From Paenibacillus oralis (GTDB taxonomy: Bacteria > Bacillota > Bacilli > Paenibacillales > Paenibacillaceae): DNA of 64,000 nt. The stretch lies in the NCBI RefSeq assembly GCF_003863965.1, contig NZ_RRCN01000001.1, positions 1,123,396-1,187,395 of the forward strand, read 5' to 3'. Position numbers and translations under genes: made by a program. Shown here in pieces: positions 50,815 through 60,098 of the stretch (position 1 is its first letter; every line of letters starts with the position of its first letter). The notes under the pieces were generated by a model that worked only from the letters and a program-made list of their open reading frames with translations, had not been told where the DNA came from and did not search any database.

Positions 50815-51267
50815 TCATCCATAAATCCTGATCTCATATTCGCAGTGCTCGTCGCCCGATACGTTGCATTTGGTCTCCCGGACGCTCACCTTGCAGTTCA
50901 GTATGCGGCCGAGCGCCCCTTCCAGAATCGCCCCTTCCAAGTCGCATACCTTTTTCTCTTCGATCACAGGCAGCCCTTTGCAGAAACAATCGTCTACCGC
51001 AATCCGGATCAGCCGCTCATCCCGCTGCAAAACGCGGGGCAGCCCTATTTGCAGCTTGGCGAACAACTCCAGCAATTCCTCCAACGTCCCCACCGGCAGG
51101 CTCTCGCCGATTTTGCGGCCGATTGATGCCGTCGTTCCTTTGCCTTCCAATGGCAGCCCCTGCTGCATGCCGATCAAGCGGATCGCCCGAAACAACTCCA
51201 GCGGCACCTGGTCTCCCAAACGGACGCGATCAATCCGCTGCAAATCCTCAAATGTAAAGCTTGTCAT
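50815..51267 (-). CDS. V4R-domain protein
   Basis: 150-aa cytoplasmic protein. The C-terminal half carries the V4R (4-vinyl reductase) signature: CDLEGAILEGALGRIL, then KVSVRETKCNVSGDEHCEYEI with conserved Cys residues. V4R domains bind small molecules or metals and occur in regulators and in Bch-type proteins. Here the domain is not fused to a DNA-binding region. Function unknown. Single gene convergent with the alkA-like gene. Confidence 0.75.
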   Translation of the reverse strand: MTSFTFEDLQRIDRVRLGDQVPLELFRAIRLIGMQQGLPLEGKGTTASIGRKIGESLPVGTLEELLELFAKLQIGLPRVLQRDERLIRIAVDDCFCKGLPVIEEKKVCDLEGAILEGALGRILNCKVSVRETKCNVSGDEHCEYEIRIYG

Positions 51268-51365
51268 CGTCCATTCCTCTTTTCCTCGTTAATTTAGATA
51301 TTGTTAATTTATCACTAGCATGAGTTCGCTTCCTTGATTGAGATCAAAAACGGCAGGGAACATTT

Positions 51366-51434
51366 AAAAAAAGCGCGAATCACAGGAATCATGCACTTCA
51401 TGCACTTCATGCACTCCTGCCCTCGCGCTTTTTC
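51366..51434 (-). terminator. Terminator of the glycan operon, with triple TTCATGCAC repeat in its loop
   Basis: AAAAAAGCGCGA ... AGGA pairs with TCCT ... TCGCGCTTTTT. The loop contains three tandem TTCATGCAC-like units (about 51390-51414). On the minus strand it follows the pgmB-like gene by 37 bp. Confidence 0.75.
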
Positions 51435-51470
51435 ATCGTCTTATGAACCAGGCTCCCCGCCCCTGCCCCT

Positions 51471-52106
51471 TTAAACCAGAGCTAAAATCTCTTGTATGGA
51501 AGCCAAGGAATAATCGGCATCCGCACATTTTCTTGCGTCTCCAACCGCCGCCGCTTTCATGTTGCCGCGTTTGGCCGCGACAATTCCCGCCTCCGCATCC
51601 TCCACTACGAGGCATGCCGCAGGCTCTGCGCCGAGCATCCGGGCCGCCAGCACAAACACCTCGGGATCCGGCTTGCTGCGAGCAATTTCGTTCCCATCGG
51701 CTACCGCATCAAAAACCCCCTCCAGACCGACGCGCTGCAAAATGAGCGGAGCGTTTTTGCTGGACGAACCGATCGCCAGCTTGCAACCTTTCTCCCGAAG
51801 AACGGGAAGTGTTTCGGCCACCCCCGGCAGCAAATCCTTCCCGGATAACTTCTCAAGCAAGCCCCGATAGATCTCGTTTTTCCGCTCGGCAAGCTCGAGT
51901 TTTTCTGCTTGTGAATAATTTTTAACGGCCTTTTCCAAGATGATCTCAAGGCTTTCTATGCGGCTAACTCCACGCAGCCGATGGTTGATTGCCTCGTTAA
52001 ACTCAATCCCCTCTTGTTCGGCAATTTGCGCCCACGCCAGATAATGATAATGATCGGTCGAAACGATTACACCGTCCAAATCAAAGATAATCGCCTGATA
52101 AGTCAC
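51471..52106 (-). CDS. Beta-phosphoglucomutase-like HAD phosphatase/mutase
   Basis: HAD-superfamily protein of 211 aa. The nucleophile motif DLDGVIVSTDHYH (D at about 10 and 12), RLRGVSRIESLE in the cap domain (the R-G-V-S-R core typical of beta-PGM), SSSKNA (motif II), KPDPEVF (motif III Lys) and VVEDAEAGI (motif IV) all fit beta-phosphoglucomutase rather than a plain phosphatase. GTG 52104-52106 is preferred with GGAGGG 10 nt upstream. It follows the GH3 gene by 51 bp and ends the glycan operon, where it may process a sugar-1-phosphate. Confidence 0.85.
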   Translation of the reverse strand: MTYQAIIFDLDGVIVSTDHYHYLAWAQIAEQEGIEFNEAINHRLRGVSRIESLEIILEKAVKNYSQAEKLELAERKNEIYRGLLEKLSGKDLLPGVAETLPVLREKGCKLAIGSSSKNAPLILQRVGLEGVFDAVADGNEIARSKPDPEVFVLAARMLGAEPAACLVVEDAEAGIVAAKRGNMKAAAVGDARKCADADYSLASIQEILALV

Positions 52107-52157
52107 GCTAATCAATCCCTCCATATTCCTGGATATGCCTGCATGAAATGTCCAGCC

Positions 52158-53864
52158 TTACAGCCTCGTATCCCACATTCCGCAGAAGGCGTCCACCGGG
52201 CTGGTTCCTTTGAATTCCGACCGCCCCATCAGTTTGTCGACGACAGCCTGCAGGACGTGATCATTGGAATTATAGGCATTGATATAAGTGCGGACTCGCG
52301 GGGCATCCAACAGATGGTATGGATTTTCGACGGAAATGAAAATTGTTGGAATGGATGTCATAAACGTCGGCACGTTGGCGCCCATCGGCTGCTTCCACTC
52401 AATGCGGACGACCGTCTGGTTGCTCTTGGTGACCATGTTGGCCACATAGACGATGAGATCGTATTTGCCGAGAACCGCGCTTTGCGACGTCAGCATCCCC
52501 TCCGTTCCCGGAATGGCTTCGAACGTATCCACCTCAAAACCCTCCCGGATCAGCAGTTCTTTGAACTGCTCGCAGGCCCCTGTGCGAGCCGAGTAGGCAT
52601 AGCCTTGCTGGGATTCAATGTCGTAGAAGAGGACCCGCTTATATTTGTCCGGATGAATCGGCAGAACACCATCTTCCTCTTTGACGATCGTGACGGCTTT
52701 ATCCGCGCATTCTACGGCCCATTGCCGGTGTTCCTCGGCTCCAAGCACCTTCATCGCCGCTTCCAAAGACGGCGAAAGGCTGCCCGCCGCTTGCTTCTTA
52801 TGCAATTGCAGCGCCGCTTTTAAGCCCAGGATACGGGTCACCGCCTCGTTGAGACGCTGCTCGGTGATTACGCCGTCCTCGATCCCTTTTTTCATATAAC
52901 CGAAATCCTCTTCCAGACTGCGGCTGAACAAAAACATATCGCACCCCGCGGCAATCGCCTGCGGAACGGCTTGAGACCTCGGCATGGAGATCATCATTCC
53001 GGCCATGGTCGAGGCATCGGTCACGACGAGGCCATTGAAGCCCAATTGTTCCTTGAGCAGTTTCGTGACCAGTTCATACGACAGGGAGGCGGGCAGTATA
53101 TCTTTATCGGCCAGCGTTGGATTCAATTTTCGGCTGTACGCTGGCTGTAAAATATGCCCCACCATCACCGTCATCGCCCCGGCATCGATACAAGCTTTAT
53201 AAACAGTGCCGTAAGTTGCGTCCCATTCCTCGCAAGACAACGAGTTGATGCTCTCGACCAAATGCTGATCCCGCTCATCGACGCCGTCCCCGGGAAAATG
53301 CTTGATGGAAGCGGCAACCCCGTTTTCCTGCACCCCTTTCACATACTGAATGCCCATCCGCCGTACGCGGTCGGGATCGGAGCCAAATGTGCGCGTATTG
53401 GTAATCGGATTGCGGAAGTTGTAATCGATGTCGATGATCGGTGCAAACGACCAGTTGCAGCCTACCGCCGATCCTTCCCGGCCGCACACCACACCGAGCT
53501 TATAAGCCATTTCGTCGTCGCCGGTTGCAGCCACCTGCATCACCGAGCCGATCGTGGTGCCTTCCTCGACAATGCCGGAGCCGCCTTTTTCCAGATTTGC
53601 GGCAATCAGCATCGGGATTTTGGCATGCCGCTGCAACGTTTGCACCGCGCGCACCGTTTCTTTTGCGGCCATGGGGCGGCACATCAGGCCGCCGGCCTTA
53701 TAATGCAGCGCGATATCCTGCAAATATTGCTCATCGCTGGAGTAGCCGATCAAACAAAACAATTGCCCGATTTTCTCCTCCAGGGACATTCCCGCTATAG
53801 TTTCCGTCACCCAAGCGATATCTTCATCATTCAAATCGTATGGTTTCTCTCTAAGGTTTACCAA
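52158..53864 (-). CDS. Glycoside hydrolase family 3 enzyme, beta-N-acetylhexosaminidase/NagZ-like
   Basis: Predicted retaining glycosidase or phosphorylase, 568 aa, cytoplasmic (no signal peptide). The family motif KHFPGDGVDERDQH (K188 to H201) carries the Asp-His acid/base dyad typical of NagZ-type enzymes, and the nucleophile is D283 in VVTDASTMAGM. A C-terminal alpha/beta domain (about 390-568) follows. TTG 53864 is preferred with AAGGAG 8 nt upstream; GTG 53873 overlaps that site. Position between a GPH symporter and a beta-PGM-like gene suggests it acts on an imported beta-linked disaccharide, perhaps by phosphorolysis. Substrate is inferred only. Confidence 0.9.
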   Translation of the reverse strand: MVNLREKPYDLNDEDIAWVTETIAGMSLEEKIGQLFCLIGYSSDEQYLQDIALHYKAGGLMCRPMAAKETVRAVQTLQRHAKIPMLIAANLEKGGSGIVEEGTTIGSVMQVAATGDDEMAYKLGVVCGREGSAVGCNWSFAPIIDIDYNFRNPITNTRTFGSDPDRVRRMGIQYVKGVQENGVAASIKHFPGDGVDERDQHLVESINSLSCEEWDATYGTVYKACIDAGAMTVMVGHILQPAYSRKLNPTLADKDILPASLSYELVTKLLKEQLGFNGLVVTDASTMAGMMISMPRSQAVPQAIAAGCDMFLFSRSLEEDFGYMKKGIEDGVITEQRLNEAVTRILGLKAALQLHKKQAAGSLSPSLEAAMKVLGAEEHRQWAVECADKAVTIVKEEDGVLPIHPDKYKRVLFYDIESQQGYAYSARTGACEQFKELLIREGFEVDTFEAIPGTEGMLTSQSAVLGKYDLIVYVANMVTKSNQTVVRIEWKQPMGANVPTFMTSIPTIFISVENPYHLLDAPRVRTYINAYNSNDHVLQAVVDKLMGRSEFKGTSPVDAFCGMWDTRL

Positions 53865-53900
53865 AATTATCACTCCTTGTGTTAAATCCGAGCGTGTATC

Positions 53901-55259
53901 TTATTTCGCTGGACGATTGTCGATTTCGGCCCGGAACTCGATCAGTTTCTTTTTCGTGATGTTATAAGGCAGCATAATCAAAATCCCCAGCGCGAAGATG
54001 ATGGCCGGTATCCAGGAGTTGAGCCAAAGTATACCTTGCTGCGACATGGCCGATTGGGCCTGATCGGGCACATAACCTATAAAGGCCAGGCCAAGCCCCA
54101 ACAGCCATCCCCCGAGCGCCATCCCCGTTTTTTGAAAGAAAACGGATACAGCAAAGGACAAACCTTGCAAACGTCTTCCGGTTCTCCATTCCCCGTAATC
54201 TACGCTGTCGGCGATCATCGAAAAGATCAGAATCATGGCGAATCCGGTGCCTAATCCATATAAAAACTTCAGGGCAAAGATAAGAACAATGTTGTCGTAA
54301 GGGACAAAGTACAGCAAGGCCGAAGCCAGTCCGCTCATTAAGAAACCCGCAATGACGAACGTCTTCTTCTCCAGTTTCTTGGCCAATAAACTCACCAGCG
54401 GAACGGCGAGAATCGCGGCGATCGTGCCGGTAAACATCAAGCTGGAAATCAATTGCGCTTGCCCTACATTGTATCTCATGTAGTAAATGGAAGCCGGATT
54501 GGACACCGCGGACATGATCGAAATAATCAGAAATGAGGCGGCAATGCATAACAATTGATTGTTTTTGACCATGCCGATGACTTGCTCTTTAAGCGTTAAA
54601 CGATGTTTCTCCTCCTTTTTGGCCGTTTCCACATGAGCATACCGCACCGTGCTTCTGAACGCGATGTAAATGGAAATCAAAGCGATGGCTGCATAGATCA
54701 CGGCCGTATAGAAGAAGCCCGCCTTTGGCGTTACAAACAGATGAACGATCGGCAACGTGAAGGTGGTGGCCAGCACTTGCGATATTTTACTGACAAACGT
54801 TTTGGTCGAGAGCAGATGAGTGCGGGAGTCCGGATCAAACGTCATGGATCCGCCCATGCTCAAATAAGGAATGTTGCCCGCCGAATAAGCCAAATCGAAC
54901 AGGATATAGGCGACGGCCGCGTAGACGACAAGTTGGGTGCCTTCCAGAAAATCAGGAACCGTAAAGGTTAATACGGCCGTTATCGCTACCGGAAACATCG
55001 TCCATAAAACATAGGCTCTGTACCTGCCGTGTTTCGAACGAGTCTTGTCGGAAAGCGAGCCTATAACGGGACCAAACACGGCGTCGATCAAACGGGCGAT
55101 CAAAAAGATCGTGCCCGCGGCCGCGGCGCCGATTCCCATCACATCGGTATAAAAATACATCAGGTACGTCGTCATGGTCATAAACAGCAGCATGTACCCA
55201 AACGCGCCGAAAGAATATAACGTCATATCTTTGACCGGAATCTTACCGTTAAAGTCCAT
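53901..55259 (-). CDS. Glycoside-pentoside-hexuronide (GPH) family cation:sugar symporter
   Basis: MelB/XynB-like secondary transporter of 452 aa with twelve predicted helices. Landmarks: TLYSFGAFGYMLLF, the cation-site region FLIARLIDAVFGPVIGSLSDKTRSKHGRYRAYVL (about 50-85) and MIADSVDYGEWRTGRR (about 350-365). Imports glycosides, pentosides or (hex)uronides with H+ or Na+. It lies 17 bp after the sulfatase gene and 36 bp before the GH3 gene. Confidence 0.93.
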   Translation of the reverse strand: MDFNGKIPVKDMTLYSFGAFGYMLLFMTMTTYLMYFYTDVMGIGAAAAGTIFLIARLIDAVFGPVIGSLSDKTRSKHGRYRAYVLWTMFPVAITAVLTFTVPDFLEGTQLVVYAAVAYILFDLAYSAGNIPYLSMGGSMTFDPDSRTHLLSTKTFVSKISQVLATTFTLPIVHLFVTPKAGFFYTAVIYAAIALISIYIAFRSTVRYAHVETAKKEEKHRLTLKEQVIGMVKNNQLLCIAASFLIISIMSAVSNPASIYYMRYNVGQAQLISSLMFTGTIAAILAVPLVSLLAKKLEKKTFVIAGFLMSGLASALLYFVPYDNIVLIFALKFLYGLGTGFAMILIFSMIADSVDYGEWRTGRRLQGLSFAVSVFFQKTGMALGGWLLGLGLAFIGYVPDQAQSAMSQQGILWLNSWIPAIIFALGILIMLPYNITKKKLIEFRAEIDNRPAK

Positions 55260-55276
55260 ATATTTTGCTCCTCATC

Positions 55277-57043
55277 TCAATTTGACTGTTTGGCGAACAT
55301 CCGAACGGCCCTTTGCATGGATTTTCCAAGCGGACCGAATTGCTCCGTAAACAGGATCATGTGCTGCTCTGTGATATCTTTAATTTGCTCTTGCTTGAGA
55401 TAATGGATGAAGCTTTCTTTCACGAAAGACCGTCTAGCAAGAGGGACTGGCCTGAACATCGCCAAGTAAGCCATGGCCGCTTCCGGTGTCCACGTCTCTC
55501 CTATGCCCAAGTCAATCCGGAACCACTGCTCCCGCTCTTTCGCTTGCCGTTTAAGCTTCTCCCCCGTGATCTCTTCGCCTTCCCCAAAACCCAAGCGGGC
55601 GAATTGTTCAGCCGGCGCATCCGACTCCTTCATTAAGCGGATCATAAGATTGCTCAACTGCACCTCAAGCGCATCATCCTGCAGATTGGTTTGTTGGCTG
55701 GGGTCCTTTTCCAAATCAAACAACATATGCCCATATAAAAAAGGGTTAAATACAGTGGAAGCCTCTATCTGCAGCACCTTGCATCCTTTCGTAAAGGGAA
55801 GCGGCTCCGCAAGTTCCATGGTTTGCAACTCCTCCACGCCAAACAGCTTGTGCATATGAGCAGGCATCAAAGTGTATTCGTACAATGGCGCATTGTCCGG
55901 ATGGATCGGAGCCCGCATATAAAAATAACGGCCATCGGTCACATTGACATGCCCGCCGTGTATGCCGAATAAAGCGGCTTCGCGGATTTCGGCGCCGGCT
56001 CCTATGACCGGTCCAAGCGGCTGCCCTTGCATCTTCTCCGGGATTTTTACATCAAAAAAATCCAACAGCGTAGGCGCGAGATCGATGGTTTGCACGAGCG
56101 CGTCCGTCCGCACATTTCGTTTCTTATGGCGCGGATCCCAAACAAACAGCGGAAGATGAACAATCTCGTTGTAAAAAGGCTGGACGTTTTTCCCCCACCA
56201 TTGTTTTTCCCCCAACAGGAACCCATGATCGGTGTTGACGATCAGCAGGGTATCTTCCCATAAATTGTACCTATCGAACGCATCAAGCACCTTTCCCAAA
56301 TAGGCATCGCACATCGTTACCAGGGAAGCGTATTCATAGATAACGTGCCGGACTTCCTCTGGTTGTTCCGTCACTTTACCGTAATCCGGCCAGTCGAAAT
56401 GCCGGCCTTCATAGGCATGGGGATAAAAATCCTTGTACTTATCGGGTGTAAAAAACGGTTCATGCGGATCAAACGCTTCGAGCTGCAAAAACCACCGGTC
56501 TTCGTCTTTGTTGCTCTCAATGAATTCCAGCCCTTGGCGGAACGTCCGGGCCAGCGGGTGTTTGGATTCGGTATCCATGTACTGGCGGTTAACCCAGTCC
56601 TGCCGCCATAAATCGCCCATCTTGGCACCGTTTACACTTTCCGGGATAACGGGGTCCTTCACCTGCCCTTTCCAGTGGTCGCCTTCTTGCCCTCTAACGA
56701 ATTCCCATGTATTGTACCGGGCATGGTAAGTTGCCCCTCCATCTTCGAAATAATGGGTGTGGTCCGTAACCAGATGGGTGTACACTCCGTTGTTCTTGAG
56801 CAGCTCCGGCATGGAATCATCGAAAGGTTCAAGCGGTCCCCAACTCCGGTGCAAGAAATTATACCTGCCGGTATGAAGCTCTCTTCTGGCCGGTACGCAG
56901 GGCAAGCTTCCGGCATAACATCTGTCAAATGTGACGGAACGCTCCGCAAGCCTCTCAAAGTTGGGAGCCTGCACCCAATCGCATCCATAAGCAGGCAGCA
57001 TATGCCGATTCAATGAATCAAACATCACCATAACGGCTTTCAT
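55277..57043 (-). CDS. Type I sulfatase (formylglycine-dependent)
   Basis: Predicted sulfate-ester hydrolase, 588 aa. The modification motif CVPAR (C49-x-P-x-R53) in LPCVPARRELHTGR would have its Cys converted to formylglycine. Metal ligands appear at the N-terminus (MFDSLNRH) and in IVNTDHGFLLGE. No signal peptide, so it acts in the cytoplasm on imported sulfated sugars. I chose ATG 57041-57043 with GGAGG 7 nt upstream. First gene of the operon sulfatase-GPH-GH3-pgmB. No maturase (FGE or anSME) gene is in the window. Confidence 0.92.
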   Translation of the reverse strand: MKAVMVMFDSLNRHMLPAYGCDWVQAPNFERLAERSVTFDRCYAGSLPCVPARRELHTGRYNFLHRSWGPLEPFDDSMPELLKNNGVYTHLVTDHTHYFEDGGATYHARYNTWEFVRGQEGDHWKGQVKDPVIPESVNGAKMGDLWRQDWVNRQYMDTESKHPLARTFRQGLEFIESNKDEDRWFLQLEAFDPHEPFFTPDKYKDFYPHAYEGRHFDWPDYGKVTEQPEEVRHVIYEYASLVTMCDAYLGKVLDAFDRYNLWEDTLLIVNTDHGFLLGEKQWWGKNVQPFYNEIVHLPLFVWDPRHKKRNVRTDALVQTIDLAPTLLDFFDVKIPEKMQGQPLGPVIGAGAEIREAALFGIHGGHVNVTDGRYFYMRAPIHPDNAPLYEYTLMPAHMHKLFGVEELQTMELAEPLPFTKGCKVLQIEASTVFNPFLYGHMLFDLEKDPSQQTNLQDDALEVQLSNLMIRLMKESDAPAEQFARLGFGEGEEITGEKLKRQAKEREQWFRIDLGIGETWTPEAAMAYLAMFRPVPLARRSFVKESFIHYLKQEQIKDITEQHMILFTEQFGPLGKSMQRAVRMFAKQSN

Positions 57044-57105
57044 ACGATATCCTCCAATCCATACCCAAAAGCAATTTCTCTTTATAAAAGCTCGCGATCG
57101 CGGCG

Positions 57106-57141
57106 TTAACACACTGTTTATCTGTATTTACACTGTGTTAA
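57106..57141. promoter_or_regulatory. 36-bp palindromic operator upstream of the glycan operon
   Basis: TTAACACACTGT (57106-57117) and ACACTGTGTTAA (57130-57141) form an inverted repeat with 13 of 16 outer positions matching. On the minus strand a possible promoter, TTGAAT-16-TAAATA, overlaps its upstream half. The adjacent TetR-family protein is the natural candidate ligand. Confidence 0.6.
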
Positions 57142-57208
57142 TGCTGATTCAAAAATACCATGTCAGCGTTTTCTTGTCCAGATATTTTTTCTGCCATTTT
57201 TTTCCCAC

Positions 57209-57249
57209 AAAAAAATCCGCGATGCTCTGATGAAACATCAGAGTCGCGG
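57209..57249 (-). terminator. Terminator after the tetR-like gene
   Basis: On the minus strand CCGCGACTCTGATG pairs with CATCAGAGCATCGCGG (one bulge pair) and is followed by a T-run, 22 bp past the stop codon. It isolates the regulator from the glycan operon. Confidence 0.85.
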
Positions 57250-57270
57250 TTTATCGCTATGGTTCGTTTT

Positions 57271-57921
57271 TTAGTCACGCGGCGCCGTATATTCTTTAAT
57301 CATCCCGAATAATTCGGCCATCACGGCGTCGGGTTCGGTGCCCCGCATCATTTTTAACATTTTGCCGCGGATCGCAATTTTCTGCGCCATGTTCATTAAT
57401 GAAAATTGGATCATTTCAGCGGTCATCGGGATGGAAAGGTCACTGCGCATCGAGCCGTCACGCGCGCCTTCCTCAAGAATGCTGGTCATCAATAGCTGCC
57501 CTTTTTTCAACAGCTCCTTATATTTCGCCTCTTGCTCCGGCGCAGGATGATACTCGCGAAAGAGAAGATCAAAGAAGGCCGTAAATCTAAAAATATCGGG
57601 ATTAGTATGCAAAATCTCTGCAAAAGATGCAAAATACAACTGCAATTTATGAGCTCCGTCCCCCCCTTTGTCAATCTGCTGAAGATGATTGCGATGCAGC
57701 TCGGACAGTACCTTGCAGTGGACATCAAAGGCAATTTCGTGCAGAGAATTATAGTACTTATATAAAGTAACGCGGCTGATTCCGGCCCGGGCACCGATTT
57801 CTTTCATCGTGATCTGAGTAATATCCTTCTCCAAAAAAAGCTGCAGCGCAGCTTCCATAATGTTATCTTGCCGGCTATTCCGGTGATCGTTCAAAGATTG
57901 TTCCCATACGGTTTCTTTCAT
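57271..57921 (-). CDS. TetR-family transcriptional regulator
   Basis: 216 aa. The N-terminal HTH runs from IMEAALQLFLEKDITQITMKEIGARAGISRVTLYKYYNSLHEIAFDV (about 21-67), followed by an all-helical ligand domain. It lies directly upstream of, and codirectional with, the sulfatase operon, but is closed by its own terminator. The palindrome at 57106-57141 lies in the promoter of that operon, and GGTTACACACGTAAG upstream of tetR (about 57947-57961) has a similar TTAC-ACAC-GTAA core that may serve autoregulation. Inducer unknown. Confidence 0.92.
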   Translation of the reverse strand: MKETVWEQSLNDHRNSRQDNIMEAALQLFLEKDITQITMKEIGARAGISRVTLYKYYNSLHEIAFDVHCKVLSELHRNHLQQIDKGGDGAHKLQLYFASFAEILHTNPDIFRFTAFFDLLFREYHPAPEQEAKYKELLKKGQLLMTSILEEGARDGSMRSDLSIPMTAEMIQFSLMNMAQKIAIRGKMLKMMRGTEPDAVMAELFGMIKEYTAPRD

Positions 57922-58100
57922 AGCTTACCTCCACTTGCAATCGGTGGTTACACACGTAAGAATGGCATTTATCATTATATCATACCATGATCGAGATCAA
58001 GAAAACGCGGTTATAAATGTGATATACATCACGAAATATCGCGCATATCCTTGATAGTGTAAAAATAGGATCTTCCCGATTCCGGGTGGAGGGATGAATA

Positions 58101-59777
58101 ATGCAACACACTTTATTTATTTTGCTGCAGTTGCTCGAGCGGGCGGCGCTGCTGCAAATGTGTTTGTTCGTGCTGACCCGCCTGCCCCGCTTCAAGGAGC
58201 TTTTTCAGAAGAAAGAATACAGCCGTCAGGAGCTGGCGCTGGCAACGGCCATTTTCAGCCTGTTCGCCATCTTCGGAACCTACAGCGGCATCCATGTTGA
58301 AGGCTCGCTGGTCAATGTGCGGATTATCGCCATTATGGCGGGAGGCATACTCTTCGGTCCGGCGGTCGGCCTGATCACCGGGCTCCTGTCGGGCGCGCAC
58401 CGCTTCTTGATCGACATCGGCGGGGTGACCTCGCTGCCCTGCCTCATAACGAGCATTATCGCGGGCGCCGTGTCGAGCATCATATACATCCGCACGCCAG
58501 CGAAGCGGAAATGGGTGGTCGGCATCGCCGCCGGCATGGGCTGTGAAGCGCTGACGATGCTGCTGATCCTCTGGATGGCAGAGCCGTATTCGCTGGGGCT
58601 GAACATCGTTTCGCAGATCGCCCTGCCGATGATTGCCAGCCAGGTCTGCGTAGGATTGATCGTGATGCTGGTGCAGAGCGTGGAAGGGGAGAAGGAGCGG
58701 ATCGCCGCCCGGCAGGCCAAGCTGGCGCTCGATATCGCCAACAAGACGCTGCCTTATTTTCGCTCCATCACGCCCGAATCGCTGCGGACGATCTGCCGCA
58801 TCATCCAGGCCGAAATCGCCGCGGACGCCGTGGCGCTCACCGATACCCGGTATATTCTCGCTTACGTGGGCTTGGGCGAGGAACATTATGCGAAGCGGCA
58901 TGAAATTGTAAGCGATGAGACGAAGATTTCGCTGGCCAGCGGGGAAATTACGATTCGCAATAACGAGGCCGCCCATATCGACCCCCGGATCAAGTCGCAG
59001 ATCATTATTCCGCTCAAGGAAAAGGGGGACGTGACAGGAGCGCTGAAAATTTATTACGCCAAGGCGCATAAAATCACCTACTCGCTGCAGGCGATGGCGG
59101 TTGGGCTGTCGCAGATGATCTCCACGCTGATGGAGGTATCGCGCATTGAGGATCTTAAGCAGATGGCCAACAAGGCCGAGCTCAAGGCGCTGCAGACGCG
59201 CATTCACCCGCATTTCCTGTTCAACGCGCTCAACGCGATCGCTTCCTCCATCCGGATCGACCCGGAAAAGGCGCGCGAACTGATCGTCAATTTGTCCGGA
59301 TACTTGCGCTACAATCTGGAGCTGACGGACGAGATGATCGATCTCAGCAAGGAACTGCAGCAGGTGCGGCAGTATGTGGAGATCGAGCAGGCCCGTTTCG
59401 GCAGCCGGCTGGAGGTGCGCTACGATATCGACGATACGCAGGTGCGAATTCCGAGTCTGATCATCCAGCCGCTGGTGGAGAATGCGATCGTCCACGGAAT
59501 CTTGAAGGGAAAAGGCAAGGGTACGGTCACGATATCGGTCAAAGACCGCGGAGACACCGTGCGTATCGGCATTGTCGACACGGGCGCCGGCATCGGGCCG
59601 GAGACGATACGGAAGGTATACGAAGGCTCCATGGAAGAGAACCGGATCGGGCTCTACAATGTGCACCGCCGGGTAAAGCTGATCTACGGGGAAGGCTTGG
59701 AAATTCATAGGCTGGACAAAGGAACGGCGATCTATTTTAACCTCAAGAAGGAGATCTCATCAATTACTCATGACTAA
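58101..59777 (+). CDS. LytS/YpdA-type sensor histidine kinase
   Basis: Membrane sensor kinase of 558 aa. The N-terminal 5TM-LYT domain (six hydrophobic segments, about 5-190, with [18 protein letters not shown]) is followed by a GAF-like domain (about 215-340), the LytS His-kinase region with phospho-acceptor H369 in [12 protein letters not shown], and an HATPase with [10 protein letters not shown] and [13 protein letters not shown] start with GGAGGG upstream. The stop codon (TAA 59775-59777) lies inside the terminal hairpin of an IS605-type remnant, so the last few residues (about SITHD) are IS-derived. The partner LytTR regulator follows after that remnant. E. coli YpdAB, a pyruvate-sensing system controlling yhjX, has the same components. 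Confidence 0.92.
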   Translation: MQHTLFILLQLLERAALLQMCLFVLTRLPRFKELFQKKEYSRQELALATAIFSLFAIFGTYSGIHVEGSLVNVRIIAIMAGGILFGPAVGLITGLLSGAHRFLIDIGGVTSLPCLITSIIAGAVSSIIYIRTPAKRKWVVGIAAGMGCEALTMLLILWMAEPYSLGLNIVSQIALPMIASQVCVGLIVMLVQSVEGEKERIAARQAKLALDIANKTLPYFRSITPESLRTICRIIQAEIAADAVALTDTRYILAYVGLGEEHYAKRHEIVSDETKISLASGEITIRNNEAAHIDPRIKSQIIIPLKEKGDVTGALKIYYAKAHKITYSLQAMAVGLSQMISTLMEVSRIEDLKQMANKAELKALQTRIHPHFLFNALNAIASSIRIDPEKARELIVNLSGYLRYNLELTDEMIDLSKELQQVRQYVEIEQARFGSRLEVRYDIDDTQVRIPSLIIQPLVENAIVHGILKGKGKGTVTISVKDRGDTVRIGIVDTGAGIGPETIRKVYEGSMEENRIGLYNVHRRVKLIYGEGLEIHRLDKGTAIYFNLKKEISSITHD

Positions 59778-59983
59778 AGTCACGAGCTTGTAACTGCCCG
59801 GAAGTGCATGCGGCAAAAAGTCTTCTCCTTAACATGGCCTTACTATAGGCAGGTTGACATCTGCCCAATTGTATAGGTATACCTTATACAATCCCTTCAG
59901 TGATGTACTTCATTCCAATACGCTGAAGGTTCATGGCGGCAACTCGATCATCACTTGAGCTATACCCGCATTCTTTACATTTG
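59766..59983 (-). ncRNA. Candidate orphan omega-RNA (TnpB guide RNA scaffold)
   Basis: In IS605/IS1341 elements the 3' end of tnpB plus the right end encode the omega-RNA, and the guide is the host sequence after the terminal hairpin. That whole segment is kept here although tnpB is truncated. The adjacent host sequence on the minus strand, TAATTGATGAGATCTCC, would be the guide. Expression and 5' end are unknown; inference from layout only. Confidence 0.35.
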
Positions 59984-60098
59984 AAGTGATGCTTCTTCTT
60001 GTCCCGGTTCCCTTTGTTTTTACGGCCGCACTTCAATATTTTGAAGGGAGGAAGTAAAGGAATATAGCTTGTCAGTGAGGCGTAAATTCCTCTTATGA
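59884..60098 (-). pseudogene. Truncated TnpB C-terminus (IS605 OrfB family)
   Basis: The minus-strand frame ends ...KILKCGRKNKGNRDKKKHHF, KCKECGYSSSDDRVAAMNLQ, RIGMKYITEGIV, stop. CG..., CKECGY and the NxxAAxNL-like VAAMNL are the zinc-finger and third catalytic-Asp region of TnpB (here DDRVAAMNL in place of DxDxNAAxNI). The first zinc-finger cysteine pair has lost one Cys (CGRK instead of CxxC). The N-terminal 300 or more residues, including the first catalytic Asp and Glu, are absent. Confidence 0.75.
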
